The position numbers and the translations under genes were made by a program. A DNA stretch of 64,000 nt. Origin: Rhodospirillaceae bacterium UBA6219. GTDB taxonomy: Bacteria > Pseudomonadota > Alphaproteobacteria > Rhodospirillales > Magnetospirillaceae. Each line of letters begins with the position of its first letter. Position 1 is the first letter of the stretch. The notes under the pieces are model-generated. The model searched no databases. It saw only the letters and a list, made by a program, of their open reading frames with translations, and was not told where the DNA came from. Positions 52,515 to 60,860 of this stretch are shown here, one piece after another. The stretch covers positions 78,315 through 142,314 of the forward strand of contig DISD01000096.1 in NCBI GenBank assembly GCA_002435715.1, read 5' to 3'.

Positions 52515-53375
52515 TCAATGGCTCAGCAGCACCGGGATTCCGGCATTGGACAACACGTGGCGGGTGACACCGCCCAGGATCAGCTGACGCAGGCGGGAAT
52601 GGGTATAGGCCCCCATTACCAGCATGTCGGCGGCGGCATCCTTGCAAGCGTCCAGCACCGCCATTCCGGCATTGCCGCCGGCGGGGACGTCACGGTGTTC
52701 GGCGGTGATGGCGTGCCAGCTCAGGAACGTCACCAAATCGTCGGCGCAGGCCAGCGAATCGTGTTCGTTGACGGTCAGCACGGTGACCGTGTCGGCTTTT
52801 TCCAAGATGGGCAGGGCGGCAGCGACGGCGCGACCGGATTCGGCGCTGCCGTTCCACGCCACCAGCACGCGCTTGCCGATGGAACCGGGCATGGCGGCGG
52901 GGGCCAGCAACAGCGGCCGGCCGCTATCCAGCAGGGCGGCGTTCAACGACAGCCCCGAAGAATCGTCCAAGCCGCTTCCGGCATGGCCCATCACCACCAA
53001 ATCGGCGACCCGGCCCTTGTGGGCGATGACTTCTTCCTCGCGGCCCACCACTTCCAGCCATTGGGTGGTGACCGTTTCGGCCGGCGGTGCTTCCTGTTCG
53101 GCGATGCCATGGTTGCCGCGCAACTGGTCATAGACGGCGTGGGTTGCCGCAGCGGCGTCACGCCCTTGCTTTTCCGCGGTGTTCAGCATTTCCTCGACCA
53201 TGGCGCCCGACATGCCTTCACCGATCAGCGGCACCGCCGAGGTGGGGTCGGGGCGCACATGCAGGGCGGTGACGTGGGCGCCGAACAACGTCGCCAGGCG
53301 GAAGGCGGCCTCGAGGGGGGCCTGGGCCGCCTGGGCATCGCCCAGCGGGGCCAGAATGGTTTTGATGGTGGACAT
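52515..53375 (-). CDS. Tandem-domain universal stress protein (UspA family)
   Basis: The 286-aa protein is two Usp domains in tandem: residues 1-150 (TILAPLGDAQAAQAPLEAA, DLVVMGHAG) and 165-286 (RVLVAWNGSAESGRAVAAALP). The second ends with the ATP-binding-type motif MLVMGAYTHSRLRQLILGGVTRHVL. Usp proteins help survival in stress or stationary phase. A GGGGAG site precedes the ATG. Confidence 0.93.
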   Translation of the reverse strand: MSTIKTILAPLGDAQAAQAPLEAAFRLATLFGAHVTALHVRPDPTSAVPLIGEGMSGAMVEEMLNTAEKQGRDAAAATHAVYDQLRGNHGIAEQEAPPAETVTTQWLEVVGREEEVIAHKGRVADLVVMGHAGSGLDDSSGLSLNAALLDSGRPLLLAPAAMPGSIGKRVLVAWNGSAESGRAVAAALPILEKADTVTVLTVNEHDSLACADDLVTFLSWHAITAEHRDVPAGGNAGMAVLDACKDAAADMLVMGAYTHSRLRQLILGGVTRHVLSNAGIPVLLSH

Positions 53376-53424
53376 GGTGATACTCCCCTTGGAAACCTGT
53401 TCCGATAATTATGCCCCCATGGGC

Positions 53425-54909
53425 CTATAAGCACAACGCGGCACGGCCCGATGCCAGGGCTGCGTCTTTTGATCCGCCGGTATGGATTTTGGTCCACGTC
53501 ATGGGCCCCAGATCAATCTGCAATTGCTGGCGCAGCACCTCGACCGTGGCGTCGGACACGTTGGCGCGACGGCCTTCGATCCGTTGAGCGGCCAGTTCCG
53601 GTTCGGTCCACAGCCACAAGCCGTCGAAGGGCACGCCGGCCCGGCGGGCGACGTCTTCGATGGCGGCGCGTTGCTCGGGCTTGGCGAAAACCGCGTCGGC
53701 GACCACCGCATGGCCGGCTTTCAGCAATTCCAGGCAGGTGTCGTAAAGCTTCGCATAGGTCTGGCGCCCCATCTCGCCGTCATAGGCCTGGGGCGGCAGC
53801 TTTTCCAGCAAAGGCGTTCCCATGATCTGCTTGCGCAACGCGTCGGTGCGCACCACCGCGGCGCCGGGCACCGCCATGAAGGGCGCCAGTTCGCGGCCCA
53901 TGCGCGATTTTCCGCTGCCCGACAGCCCACCGACCGCCAGCAGGCGGGGGGCGGGCGGGCGCAGATAAGCCTCGGCGGCATCCAAATAGGACAGGGCCGC
54001 GTCCGCCTGTCCCATGGTGGCCAGGACATGGGCGCGGATGGTGGCGCGGGTGGACAACAGCAGGGGCGTCATCGCCACCGCCTGATAATCGCCGGACAGA
54101 TCCAGGTAATGGTTGAGCGCATGGCTGGCCAAGGCCCGATGGCCACGATGGTCAAGGTCCATCAACAGGAACGTCAGGTCGTAGAAGGTGTCGACGCAGG
54201 CGAAATCATCGGAAAACTCGATGGCATCGAAGGGCAGGGGGCGGCCCTGGTACAGACAGATATTGCCGCAATGCAGATCGCCATGGCAGCGCCGCACCAA
54301 GCCGTTGTGGCGCCGTTCGTCCAGCAGCGGCGCCAGTTCGTCCAACCGGGCCAAGGCCTGTTGCGTCAGCTGTCGTGTCCGTGCCGGGGGCAACAGGCTT
54401 GCCAAGCCTTCCATGGTGATCGCGTTGGTTTCGATCACCCGGCGCAAACCATTGGCCCCGCCCTTGTCGGCGCGAATGGGGGCTTGGCGATGCAAGTCCC
54501 AGGCGGCTTCCGCCACCTCTTGAATCATCCGGCGGTCCACCTTGCCGGCTTCCAGCAGGGTCGACAGCAGGTTTTCCTGGTCGAAACGGCGCATTTCCAC
54601 CAGCCATTCCACCACCGGGCCGTCGCCGCCCAACCGTAAGCCGCCATCGGCGTCACCGGTCACCGGCACCACGCCCAGGTACAACTGGCCGGCGGCGATG
54701 CGGTTGACCTCGATTTCGTTCACACAGGCGGCATGGCGTTGTTCCAGGGTGGAAAAGTCCAAAAACGGCAGGTGGACGGCTTTTTTCAGTTTCCAGGCGC
54801 GGTCGCCGGCCAGGAAAACCACCGAGATATGGGTTTCGATGCGCTGGGGCGTTTCGCCGCCATGGGTGGCGGGGTCGGCCAAAAAGGCCAGGATTTCCGT
54901 TTGGCTCAT
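53425..54909 (-). CDS. Bifunctional aminoglycoside phosphotransferase-like / AAA-type kinase
   Basis: The 494-aa protein fuses two parts. Residues 1-320 resemble aminoglycoside/choline kinases, with the Brenner-like RRCHGDLHCGNICL and FDAIEFSDDFACVD. Residues 330-494 form a P-loop kinase domain with Walker A GGLSGSGKS and a gluconate-kinase-like fold. The family (COG2187+COG0645) is widespread with unknown substrate. ATG 54909 overlaps the Nudix gene stop (ATGA), so the two are coupled. Confidence 0.9.
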   Translation of the reverse strand: MSQTEILAFLADPATHGGETPQRIETHISVVFLAGDRAWKLKKAVHLPFLDFSTLEQRHAACVNEIEVNRIAAGQLYLGVVPVTGDADGGLRLGGDGPVVEWLVEMRRFDQENLLSTLLEAGKVDRRMIQEVAEAAWDLHRQAPIRADKGGANGLRRVIETNAITMEGLASLLPPARTRQLTQQALARLDELAPLLDERRHNGLVRRCHGDLHCGNICLYQGRPLPFDAIEFSDDFACVDTFYDLTFLLMDLDHRGHRALASHALNHYLDLSGDYQAVAMTPLLLSTRATIRAHVLATMGQADAALSYLDAAEAYLRPPAPRLLAVGGLSGSGKSRMGRELAPFMAVPGAAVVRTDALRKQIMGTPLLEKLPPQAYDGEMGRQTYAKLYDTCLELLKAGHAVVADAVFAKPEQRAAIEDVARRAGVPFDGLWLWTEPELAAQRIEGRRANVSDATVEVLRQQLQIDLGPMTWTKIHTGGSKDAALASGRAALCL

Positions 54910-55337
54910 GACGCGGCTCCCAACAAACAATCGGCCAGACGGGGCAGGGCATCATGGACAGGGTGCAAACCGGCGATGGCGGCGCGGTCGAACCAGCCGA
55001 ACGCACAGGCGTCGCTGGCGGCGTCGCCGTCGCCTTCCAGCCAATGGCATTCCACCACCAAGATCAGGTAGTGGTTGCGGATGCGGCCGTTATCGTCATG
55101 AACAACCATGTCGAAACACTCGATGACCTGACCGGCCCGGGCGCGGATGCCGGTTTCCTCGAACAATTCGCGTTCCGCCGCCTGACCCGGGTTTTCACCC
55201 AATTCGATCAGCCCGCCGGGCAGTCCCCAACGGCGTGGCGGTGTTTCCTTGAGCCGCTGCACCAGGGCCAAACGCCCATCCTTGACCAGGGCGGCCAGGA
55301 TCGCGGGCAGGGGATGGGACGGGTAGTCGCGGCTCAT
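54906..55337 (-). CDS. Nudix hydrolase
   Basis: Nudix enzymes cleave nucleoside diphosphates linked to other groups. The 143-aa protein has a full Nudix box: G-x5-E-x7-REL-x2-E-x-TG (from GGLIELGENPG to ELFEETGI), preceded by RRWGLPG. The substrate is unknown. Translation is coupled to the bifunctional kinase downstream. Start ATG 55337 is 42 bp from the divergent sensor kinase. Confidence 0.93.
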   Translation of the reverse strand: MSRDYPSHPLPAILAALVKDGRLALVQRLKETPPRRWGLPGGLIELGENPGQAAERELFEETGIRARAGQVIECFDMVVHDDNGRIRNHYLILVVECHWLEGDGDAASDACAFGWFDRAAIAGLHPVHDALPRLADCLLGAAS

Positions 55338-55379
55338 GGCGGGAGTATAGCAAGCTTGCTGGCGGGCTTGGCTAGTCCT

Positions 55380-57494
55380 ATGGTCATGGGTGCCAACCTT
55401 CGGATAGGGCCCATCGTGCTTGCCAGATTAAGCCAACGACTTTCCACTCGGGTGGCGGCGGCCACCTCGGCGTTGGCGCTGTTCTTCGTGGTTTGCACCG
55501 GTATCGGCGCCTGGGTGGTGGCGTCGGGCATGATGCGGGCCCAGGCGACGCGCCAAGTGGCGGAATTGGCCCGGGCTCAGGCCGCCCACGCCTCCAGTTT
55601 GCTTGATTTCGCCGTCCGGGTGGCGTCGCGCCGTCATCTGGCCCCTGGCGGGGTCGAACGTTTGAACGTCAGCGGGCTGGAGTTGGAAATCCGCGCCCTT
55701 GATCCGGCCAGTCCGGGGGATTGGAGCAAGTCGGCCGCCATCCTGGGCAATCCGGTGGGGCGCCTGTCCCCCGATCTGGGCGGACGGATCGAAATGATGC
55801 TGCCCGTCGACAAAGCCGGTTCCGTGGTGCTGAGCATCACTTTGTCCAGCCTGGCCGCCCCCTTGGCTGTCAGCGGCAACGGCGAGTTGGTGGTGCGGAT
55901 CAATGGCGCGGCCGCAGAGGCCGCCTTTGGCACCCCGCCCCAGGCCGACGGTCCGGTGGCGGAAGCCGAGATCGCTTTGCCACAAGGCTTCGGCCGTGGC
56001 CAATTGTTGGTCCGGGCCGGTATCGGCGGTGCCGCCCTGGACTTGCCTTTGGGGCGTTATGCCCTGGTGCTGTCGCTGATGGGGGCGGTGGCCTTGGCCT
56101 TGGTTCTGGCTTTGGCGGTGGTCACCAGCCGACGTTTGACCCGCACGCTTTCCGGCTTGGCCGACGCGGCGTCGTCGTTCGAATTCGACGCCGGTGCCGT
56201 CGCTGGGGCTGGGGGGCGTTTCCATGTGGACGGCAACGACGAAATCGCCCGTCTGGGCAAGGCTTTCGCCGGCATGGTCGAACGTCTGGAAAGCGCCTAT
56301 CGCGATTTGGACCGGCGCAGTCAGGCCCTGTTGACCAATGCCGAACGCGTCGCCCAGGTGGGCAGCGCCATCTGGCAGCCGGGGCAAAGCCAGCAGCAAT
56401 GGTCCGATCAGTTCCATGCCATTTTGGGGCTCAGTCCGGCCGACGTGGTGCCCAACCGCCAAGTGTTCTTCGACCGCGTCCACCCCGACGACCGGCCGCG
56501 TCTGGCCCGGGTGATGGCCGACGCGCTGCAGCCGGAATCGGGCCGCGTGGTGATGGATTTTCGTATCATCCGGGGCGACGGTGCCGAACGGGTGGCGCAG
56601 TTCCGTGCCGAAGTGGCCCGCGACGACCAAGGCGTGCCCATCCGTGTCGACGCCACGCTTCAGGACATCACCGAACGCAAACGCATGGAAGAGCAATTGG
56701 ACGGCGTGGTCCGCGACTTGAAGCGTTCCAACGAAGAATTGGAGCAATTCGCCTATGTGGCGTCGCACGATTTGCGTCAGCCCCTGCGCACCGTGCGGTC
56801 TTATCTCAGTCTGATCGAGGATTCCATCGACGACAAGCTGGACGACGAAACCCGTGAATTCATGGATTTCATCCGTGACGGCGTCAAACGCATGGACAGT
56901 CTGATCACCGATCTGCTGGCCTATTCCCGTGTCGGCCGCCGTGTCGCCGACGGTCCCATCGATTCGGGGCGCATGGTCGATTTGTCGCTGTTGGACCTGC
57001 AGGCGGAAATCGACGAAACCCACGCCCGTATCGACGTTCCCGACACCTTGCCGGTGATCGAGGGGGATTCGGGGGAAATGACCCGCTTGTTCCAGAACCT
57101 GATCGGCAACGCCCTGAAATACCGCAAGCCCGAGCATGTTCCCCATATCGTTCTGGAATGCGTCGACCAAGGCCTGCAATGGGAATTCAGCGTCGCCGAC
57201 AACGGCATCGGCATCGCCCCCGAGCATCGCGAACGGGCTTTCGGCATCTTCCAGCGTCTGCATGGCCGCCATGAATATGAAGGCACCGGCATCGGTCTGG
57301 CCATCTGCCGCAAGATCGTCGAGCGCCAAGGCGGGCTGATCTGGTGCGAGGACAATGACCAAGGCGGCGCCACCTTCCGCTTCACTTGGCCGAAAATGCG
57401 CCGCTCGGCTTCATCCTTGGCGGGGGCCAACTTAACGCTTGCGGGCAATGGTGATTTCGCCGACCCTGAGGTCCAGCGGGAAGACGGGCGATGA
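55380..57494 (+). CDS. Membrane sensor histidine kinase with PAS domain
   Basis: The 704-aa kinase has two membrane helices (about residues 27-48 and 226-248) flanking a periplasmic sensor region, then a HAMP-like segment, a PAS fold (about 340-440, ending TLQDITERKRMEEQ) and a HisKA with ASHDLRQPLR (His463). The HATPase has NLIGNALKY, DNGIGI and GTGIGLAIC. This HDLRQPLR kinase class often pairs with single-domain regulators, as here: the next gene overlaps its stop. Start ATG 55380 or 55386; neither has a clear ribosome site. Confidence 0.92.
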   Translation: MVMGANLRIGPIVLARLSQRLSTRVAAATSALALFFVVCTGIGAWVVASGMMRAQATRQVAELARAQAAHASSLLDFAVRVASRRHLAPGGVERLNVSGLELEIRALDPASPGDWSKSAAILGNPVGRLSPDLGGRIEMMLPVDKAGSVVLSITLSSLAAPLAVSGNGELVVRINGAAAEAAFGTPPQADGPVAEAEIALPQGFGRGQLLVRAGIGGAALDLPLGRYALVLSLMGAVALALVLALAVVTSRRLTRTLSGLADAASSFEFDAGAVAGAGGRFHVDGNDEIARLGKAFAGMVERLESAYRDLDRRSQALLTNAERVAQVGSAIWQPGQSQQQWSDQFHAILGLSPADVVPNRQVFFDRVHPDDRPRLARVMADALQPESGRVVMDFRIIRGDGAERVAQFRAEVARDDQGVPIRVDATLQDITERKRMEEQLDGVVRDLKRSNEELEQFAYVASHDLRQPLRTVRSYLSLIEDSIDDKLDDETREFMDFIRDGVKRMDSLITDLLAYSRVGRRVADGPIDSGRMVDLSLLDLQAEIDETHARIDVPDTLPVIEGDSGEMTRLFQNLIGNALKYRKPEHVPHIVLECVDQGLQWEFSVADNGIGIAPEHRERAFGIFQRLHGRHEYEGTGIGLAICRKIVERQGGLIWCEDNDQGGATFRFTWPKMRRSASSLAGANLTLAGNGDFADPEVQREDGR

Positions 57495-57937
57495 ACGCAT
57501 CTTTGGGCAATTATCATATTCTGCTGGTCGAAGACGACCTGGCCGATGCCGGGCTGGTCCGTATCGCCCTGCGCAAGGGCAAGCACCCGGTGACCCTGCA
57601 TCACGTCAAGGATTACACCGAAGCCTTCGCCTTTTTGCGCCGTATCGGCAGCGCCTTCATGGACGCGCCGCGGCCGCATCTGATTTTCCTGGACCTGAAC
57701 CTTCCCGGTCGCTCGGGGCATGAGATCTTGCAGGAAATCAAGGGCGATCCCAATCTGTGTGGCATCCCGGTGATCATCTTGTCCACCTCGGAAGCGGAAC
57801 GCGACGTGGTGCGCAGCTATCATCTGGGCGCCAATTCCTTTGTCAGCAAGCCCATGGATGCCGACGACTTCACCCATCACATCCACACCATGGAGGCCTA
57901 TTGGTTTGACGTGGTGCGGCTGCCGGCCGGACCATGA
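57491..57937 (+). CDS. Single-domain response regulator (Rcp1/CheY-like)
   Basis: The 148-aa protein is a lone receiver domain with LLVEDD, phosphoacceptor Asp68 in LIFLDLNLPG, and Lys in SKPMDADDF. The extended C terminus (FTHHIHTMEAYWFDVVRLP) is typical of Rcp1-type regulators paired with phytochrome-like kinases. It overlaps both neighbours by four bases, fixing a three-gene coupled unit. It has no output domain, so it probably relays phosphate within the cluster. Confidence 0.94.
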   Translation: MNASLGNYHILLVEDDLADAGLVRIALRKGKHPVTLHHVKDYTEAFAFLRRIGSAFMDAPRPHLIFLDLNLPGRSGHEILQEIKGDPNLCGIPVIILSTSEAERDVVRSYHLGANSFVSKPMDADDFTHHIHTMEAYWFDVVRLPAGP

Positions 57938-59820
57938 ACGCCATTCGGGTCCTGCTGCTGGAAGACGATCCGGCTGACGCCCGGTTGGTCGACCTGATGT
58001 TGCGCAAGGCCCCGCGAACGGCCTTTTCAGTGGAAATCTGTTCTCGCCTTGGCCAGGCCCTGGACCGCGTCGCCCAGGGTGGTTTCAACGTGGTGCTGGC
58101 CGATTTGTCGCTGCCCGATTCGTCGGGCTTGGAAACCTTGAAGGCGTTGACCGACGCCGCGCCCGACGTCGCCGTGGTGGTGCTGACCGGCAATGACGAC
58201 GATTCCCAGGCCATCGACGCCCTGAAGCACGGTGCCCAGGATTATCTGGTCAAGGGCCGCGACGACGGCTTCATTCTGTCGCGCGTGGTGCGTTACGCGG
58301 TGGAACGCAAGAATGCCGAACAGGCGCTGCGCGAAGCCCGCGACAAGGCGGAAGAAGCGGCGCAGGCGAAATCCTTGTTCCTGGCCACCGTCGGCCACGA
58401 AATCAGGACGCCGCTGAACGGCATTTTGGGCATGGCGCGTTTGTTGTTGGACACGCCCTTGGACCAACGACAGAAGGTGTTCGCCGAGACCGTGGTGTCG
58501 TCGGGTGAACTGCTGCTGGGGCTGGTCAACGACATCTTGGATTTCTCGCGCCTGGAAGCCGAGGGGTTGACCCTGGAAAGCACCGCCTTCGACCTGTTGA
58601 ACATGGTCGAGGACATCCGCCTGTTGATGGCGCCGCGTGCCGCCGACAAGGGGCTGACCCTGGGCTGCCGTTTCCCCCCCGAGGTTCGGCGCGACGTGGT
58701 CGGCGACCCGCTGCGGCTGCGTCAGGTGCTGCTGAACCTGGTGGGCAACGCCATCAAGTTCACCGATCATGGCTCGGTGATGATCGAGGTCGAGATGGTC
58801 CCCGAAGGCGCCGTGCGCTTTTCGGTGTCCGACACCGGCATCGGCATCCCCGAGGAAGCCCGCGACATCTTGTTCAACGAATTCAGCCAGGCCGATTCGT
58901 CGGTGGCCCGGCGGTACGGTGGGGCCGGGCTGGGTTTGGCCATCTGCAAGCGTTTGGTCACCCTGATGGGCGGCACCATCGGTTTCGAAAGCCAGCCGGG
59001 ACAGGGCGCCTGTTTCTGGTTCCAACTGCCCTTCGGCGATCCCTCCAGCCAGCCGGTCGCCCTGGAGGTCGAGACCGAAATCCTGGCGGTGCGTCCCCAC
59101 AACGTGTTGCTGGTGGACGACAACGAAGTGAATCTGCAAGTGGCCTCGGGGCTGTTGGAACGCCATGGCCATCACGTGGTGACCGCCGTCGACGGTCCCT
59201 CCGCCCTGCGGTTGGCCCGGCAGGAAGCTTTCGATCTGGTGTTGCTGGACCGGCACATGCCCGACATGGATGGTCTGGAGGTGGCCCGCCGCCTGCGTGC
59301 GCTTCCCGCCGCCGATCCCCAGCAACACATCTGGCTGCTGACCGCCAACCCGGTGGAACAAGACGTCCGCGCCTGGCGCGAGGCCGGCATCGACGGCTGT
59401 CTGGCCAAACCGTTCCGGGTCGAGGAAGTGGCCGGAATCTTGTCGGGGACACGGCAATCGGCGTCACGTGCGGCGGGGGGCGGCCCAACCTTGGTCAACT
59501 TGCCCGACTTGCTGGCCGACATGCGCGATTTGGGTCACGAGCGCATGCGGAGTCTGGTGGATTTGTTCGGGAAGTCTTCGGTGCAGGATTTGGAAAACGC
59601 CATGCTGCGGGCGGCCGCCGGCGACCTGGAAGGGTTGGGGCCGAACGTCCACCGTCTGGCCTCGGCGGCGTCCAGTCTGCATTTGCTGGCGCTGGCCGCC
59701 CGCTGTCGGGCCATCGAAAACGCGGCACGCGCCCGTGACGGCCAGGCCTTGGATCTGGCCAAGGATTTGAGCGCGTTGTGGGAACGCTCGTTGAAGGCAC
59801 TGAACGAGGTGGTGGTTTAA
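57934..59820 (+). CDS. Hybrid histidine kinase (REC-HisKA-HATPase-REC-HPt)
   Basis: The 628-aa cytoplasmic protein has an N-terminal receiver (Asp57 in LADLSLPD), HisKA with TVGHEIRTPLNG (His155), HATPase with NLVGNAIKF and GAGLGLAIC, a second receiver (Asp439 in LVLLDRHMPD) and a C-terminal HPt domain with His573 in NVHRLASAASS. No membrane helices are present, so it takes its input from the N-terminal receiver, presumably through the kinase or regulator just upstream. It overlaps the regulator gene by four bases. Confidence 0.94.
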   Translation: MNAIRVLLLEDDPADARLVDLMLRKAPRTAFSVEICSRLGQALDRVAQGGFNVVLADLSLPDSSGLETLKALTDAAPDVAVVVLTGNDDDSQAIDALKHGAQDYLVKGRDDGFILSRVVRYAVERKNAEQALREARDKAEEAAQAKSLFLATVGHEIRTPLNGILGMARLLLDTPLDQRQKVFAETVVSSGELLLGLVNDILDFSRLEAEGLTLESTAFDLLNMVEDIRLLMAPRAADKGLTLGCRFPPEVRRDVVGDPLRLRQVLLNLVGNAIKFTDHGSVMIEVEMVPEGAVRFSVSDTGIGIPEEARDILFNEFSQADSSVARRYGGAGLGLAICKRLVTLMGGTIGFESQPGQGACFWFQLPFGDPSSQPVALEVETEILAVRPHNVLLVDDNEVNLQVASGLLERHGHHVVTAVDGPSALRLARQEAFDLVLLDRHMPDMDGLEVARRLRALPAADPQQHIWLLTANPVEQDVRAWREAGIDGCLAKPFRVEEVAGILSGTRQSASRAAGGGPTLVNLPDLLADMRDLGHERMRSLVDLFGKSSVQDLENAMLRAAAGDLEGLGPNVHRLASAASSLHLLALAARCRAIENAARARDGQALDLAKDLSALWERSLKALNEVVV

Positions 59821-59850
59821 GACCTGGTGCAGTGGCCTCAGCGAAGCGGA

Positions 59851-60561
59851 TTAAGACCCGGCGAGGCGATAGCCGATGCCGTGAACCGTGACGATGATGG
59901 ACGGGTGCTTGGGATCGGCTTCGATCTTGCGGCGCAGACGGCCGACCAGAACGTCGATGGTGCGGTCGATCACCGCTTCGCCGTCATGCTGGGTCAAATC
60001 CAGCAATTGGTCGCGGGTCAGCGCTCGGCCGGCATTGCGGGCCAGGGCGGCCAGCACGTCGAATTCGCCGCGTGTCAGTCGCACCGATTCCCCCATGGGC
60101 GACATCAACTGGCGGGCGTCGCAATCCAGTTTCCATCCCGAAAACGTATAGACGCCGCTGGCTTGGCGTTCGGCCGCCATGCTGGGGGCGACGCGACGGA
60201 TCAGGTTGCGCACGCGCACCGCCAGCTCCCGGGCGTTGAACGGCTTGGTGATGTAATCGTCGGCCCCCAGTTCCAGGCCGACGATACGGTCGGTTTCGTC
60301 CTGCCGGGCGGTGACCAGGATGATGCCCACCGACGATTTGGCGCGCAGGTCGCGGGCCAGGATCAGTCCGCTTTCGTCGGGAAGGTTGATATCCAGCAGC
60401 ACCACGTCGGGGACCGTGCGCGACACGATGGTGCGCATGTCGCGGGCGTCGGCGGCCTCGCTGACCTGGAAGCCCTCGGACACCAGATGGGCGGCAAGCT
60501 TGGCGCGGGTGACCGGTTCGTCCTCGACGATCAGGACGTGGGCCTTGGCGGGTCCGTTCAC
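59851..60561 (-). CDS. OmpR-family response regulator (TorR-like)
   Basis: The 236-aa regulator has a receiver (Asp57 in VVLLDINLPD, Lys in TKPFNAREL) and a winged-helix output with RLTRGEFDVLAALARN, RTIDVLVGRLRRKIE and HGIGYRLAG. The residues around the recognition helix resemble the TorR subgroup. GTG 60561 has GGAG 9 bp upstream. It converges on the hybrid kinase and is divergent from the second membrane kinase, its likely partner. Confidence 0.94.
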   Translation of the reverse strand: MNGPAKAHVLIVEDEPVTRAKLAAHLVSEGFQVSEAADARDMRTIVSRTVPDVVLLDINLPDESGLILARDLRAKSSVGIILVTARQDETDRIVGLELGADDYITKPFNARELAVRVRNLIRRVAPSMAAERQASGVYTFSGWKLDCDARQLMSPMGESVRLTRGEFDVLAALARNAGRALTRDQLLDLTQHDGEAVIDRTIDVLVGRLRRKIEADPKHPSIIVTVHGIGYRLAGS

Positions 60562-60608
60562 CTGGTCTCTCCTTTGTCTGCGGGACGATGTAGATGTCCC
60601 TTGGGGGC

Positions 60609-60639
60609 GTTTACACCCCGTTCATGTGACGTTTCACAC
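60609..60639. promoter_or_regulatory. Direct-repeat candidate operator between regulator and kinase genes
   Basis: GTTTACAC (60609-60616) and GTTTCACAC (60631-60639) repeat 22 bp apart (two helical turns), with GTTCATGTGA between them, close to a TorR-type TGTTCAT box. OmpR-family regulators bind such direct repeats. It lies in the 299-bp divergent region and could autoregulate both genes. Confidence 0.4.
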
Positions 60640-60717
60640 GAATTCAAGCACACCCGATATTCCATTGAAAGGGGGCAGTTATAACTAAGTGCAGCATTTA
60701 GGAGGTTCTGCCTGACG

Positions 60718-60855
60718 ATGTCGGGGCACGTTGATCAAAAGACCCATGTCCCGGCCCCCGGGACGGCCGCCGCCGCACAGGGATGGGCGTTGGATTCCGG
60801 CTTGGTCCGGCAATCCAAGGCGGCGGCCACTCCTTTGCGGGGAGAAAAGGTGTGA
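60718..60855 (+). CDS. Possible 45-aa leader ORF before sensor kinase
   Basis: An ATG at 60718 lies 12 bp after a perfect AGGAGG (60700-60705) and opens a 45-codon frame that starts MSGHVDQKTHV and ends RGEKV. The TGA (60853-60855) is 5 bp before the kinase ATG at 60861, so translation would be coupled. A GTCCCGG-ccc-CCGGGAC hairpin (60748-60764) lies inside it. No homologue is recognised; the strong ribosome site is the main support. Confidence 0.4.
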   Translation: MSGHVDQKTHVPAPGTAAAAQGWALDSGLVRQSKAAATPLRGEKV

Positions 60856-60860
60856 ACACC

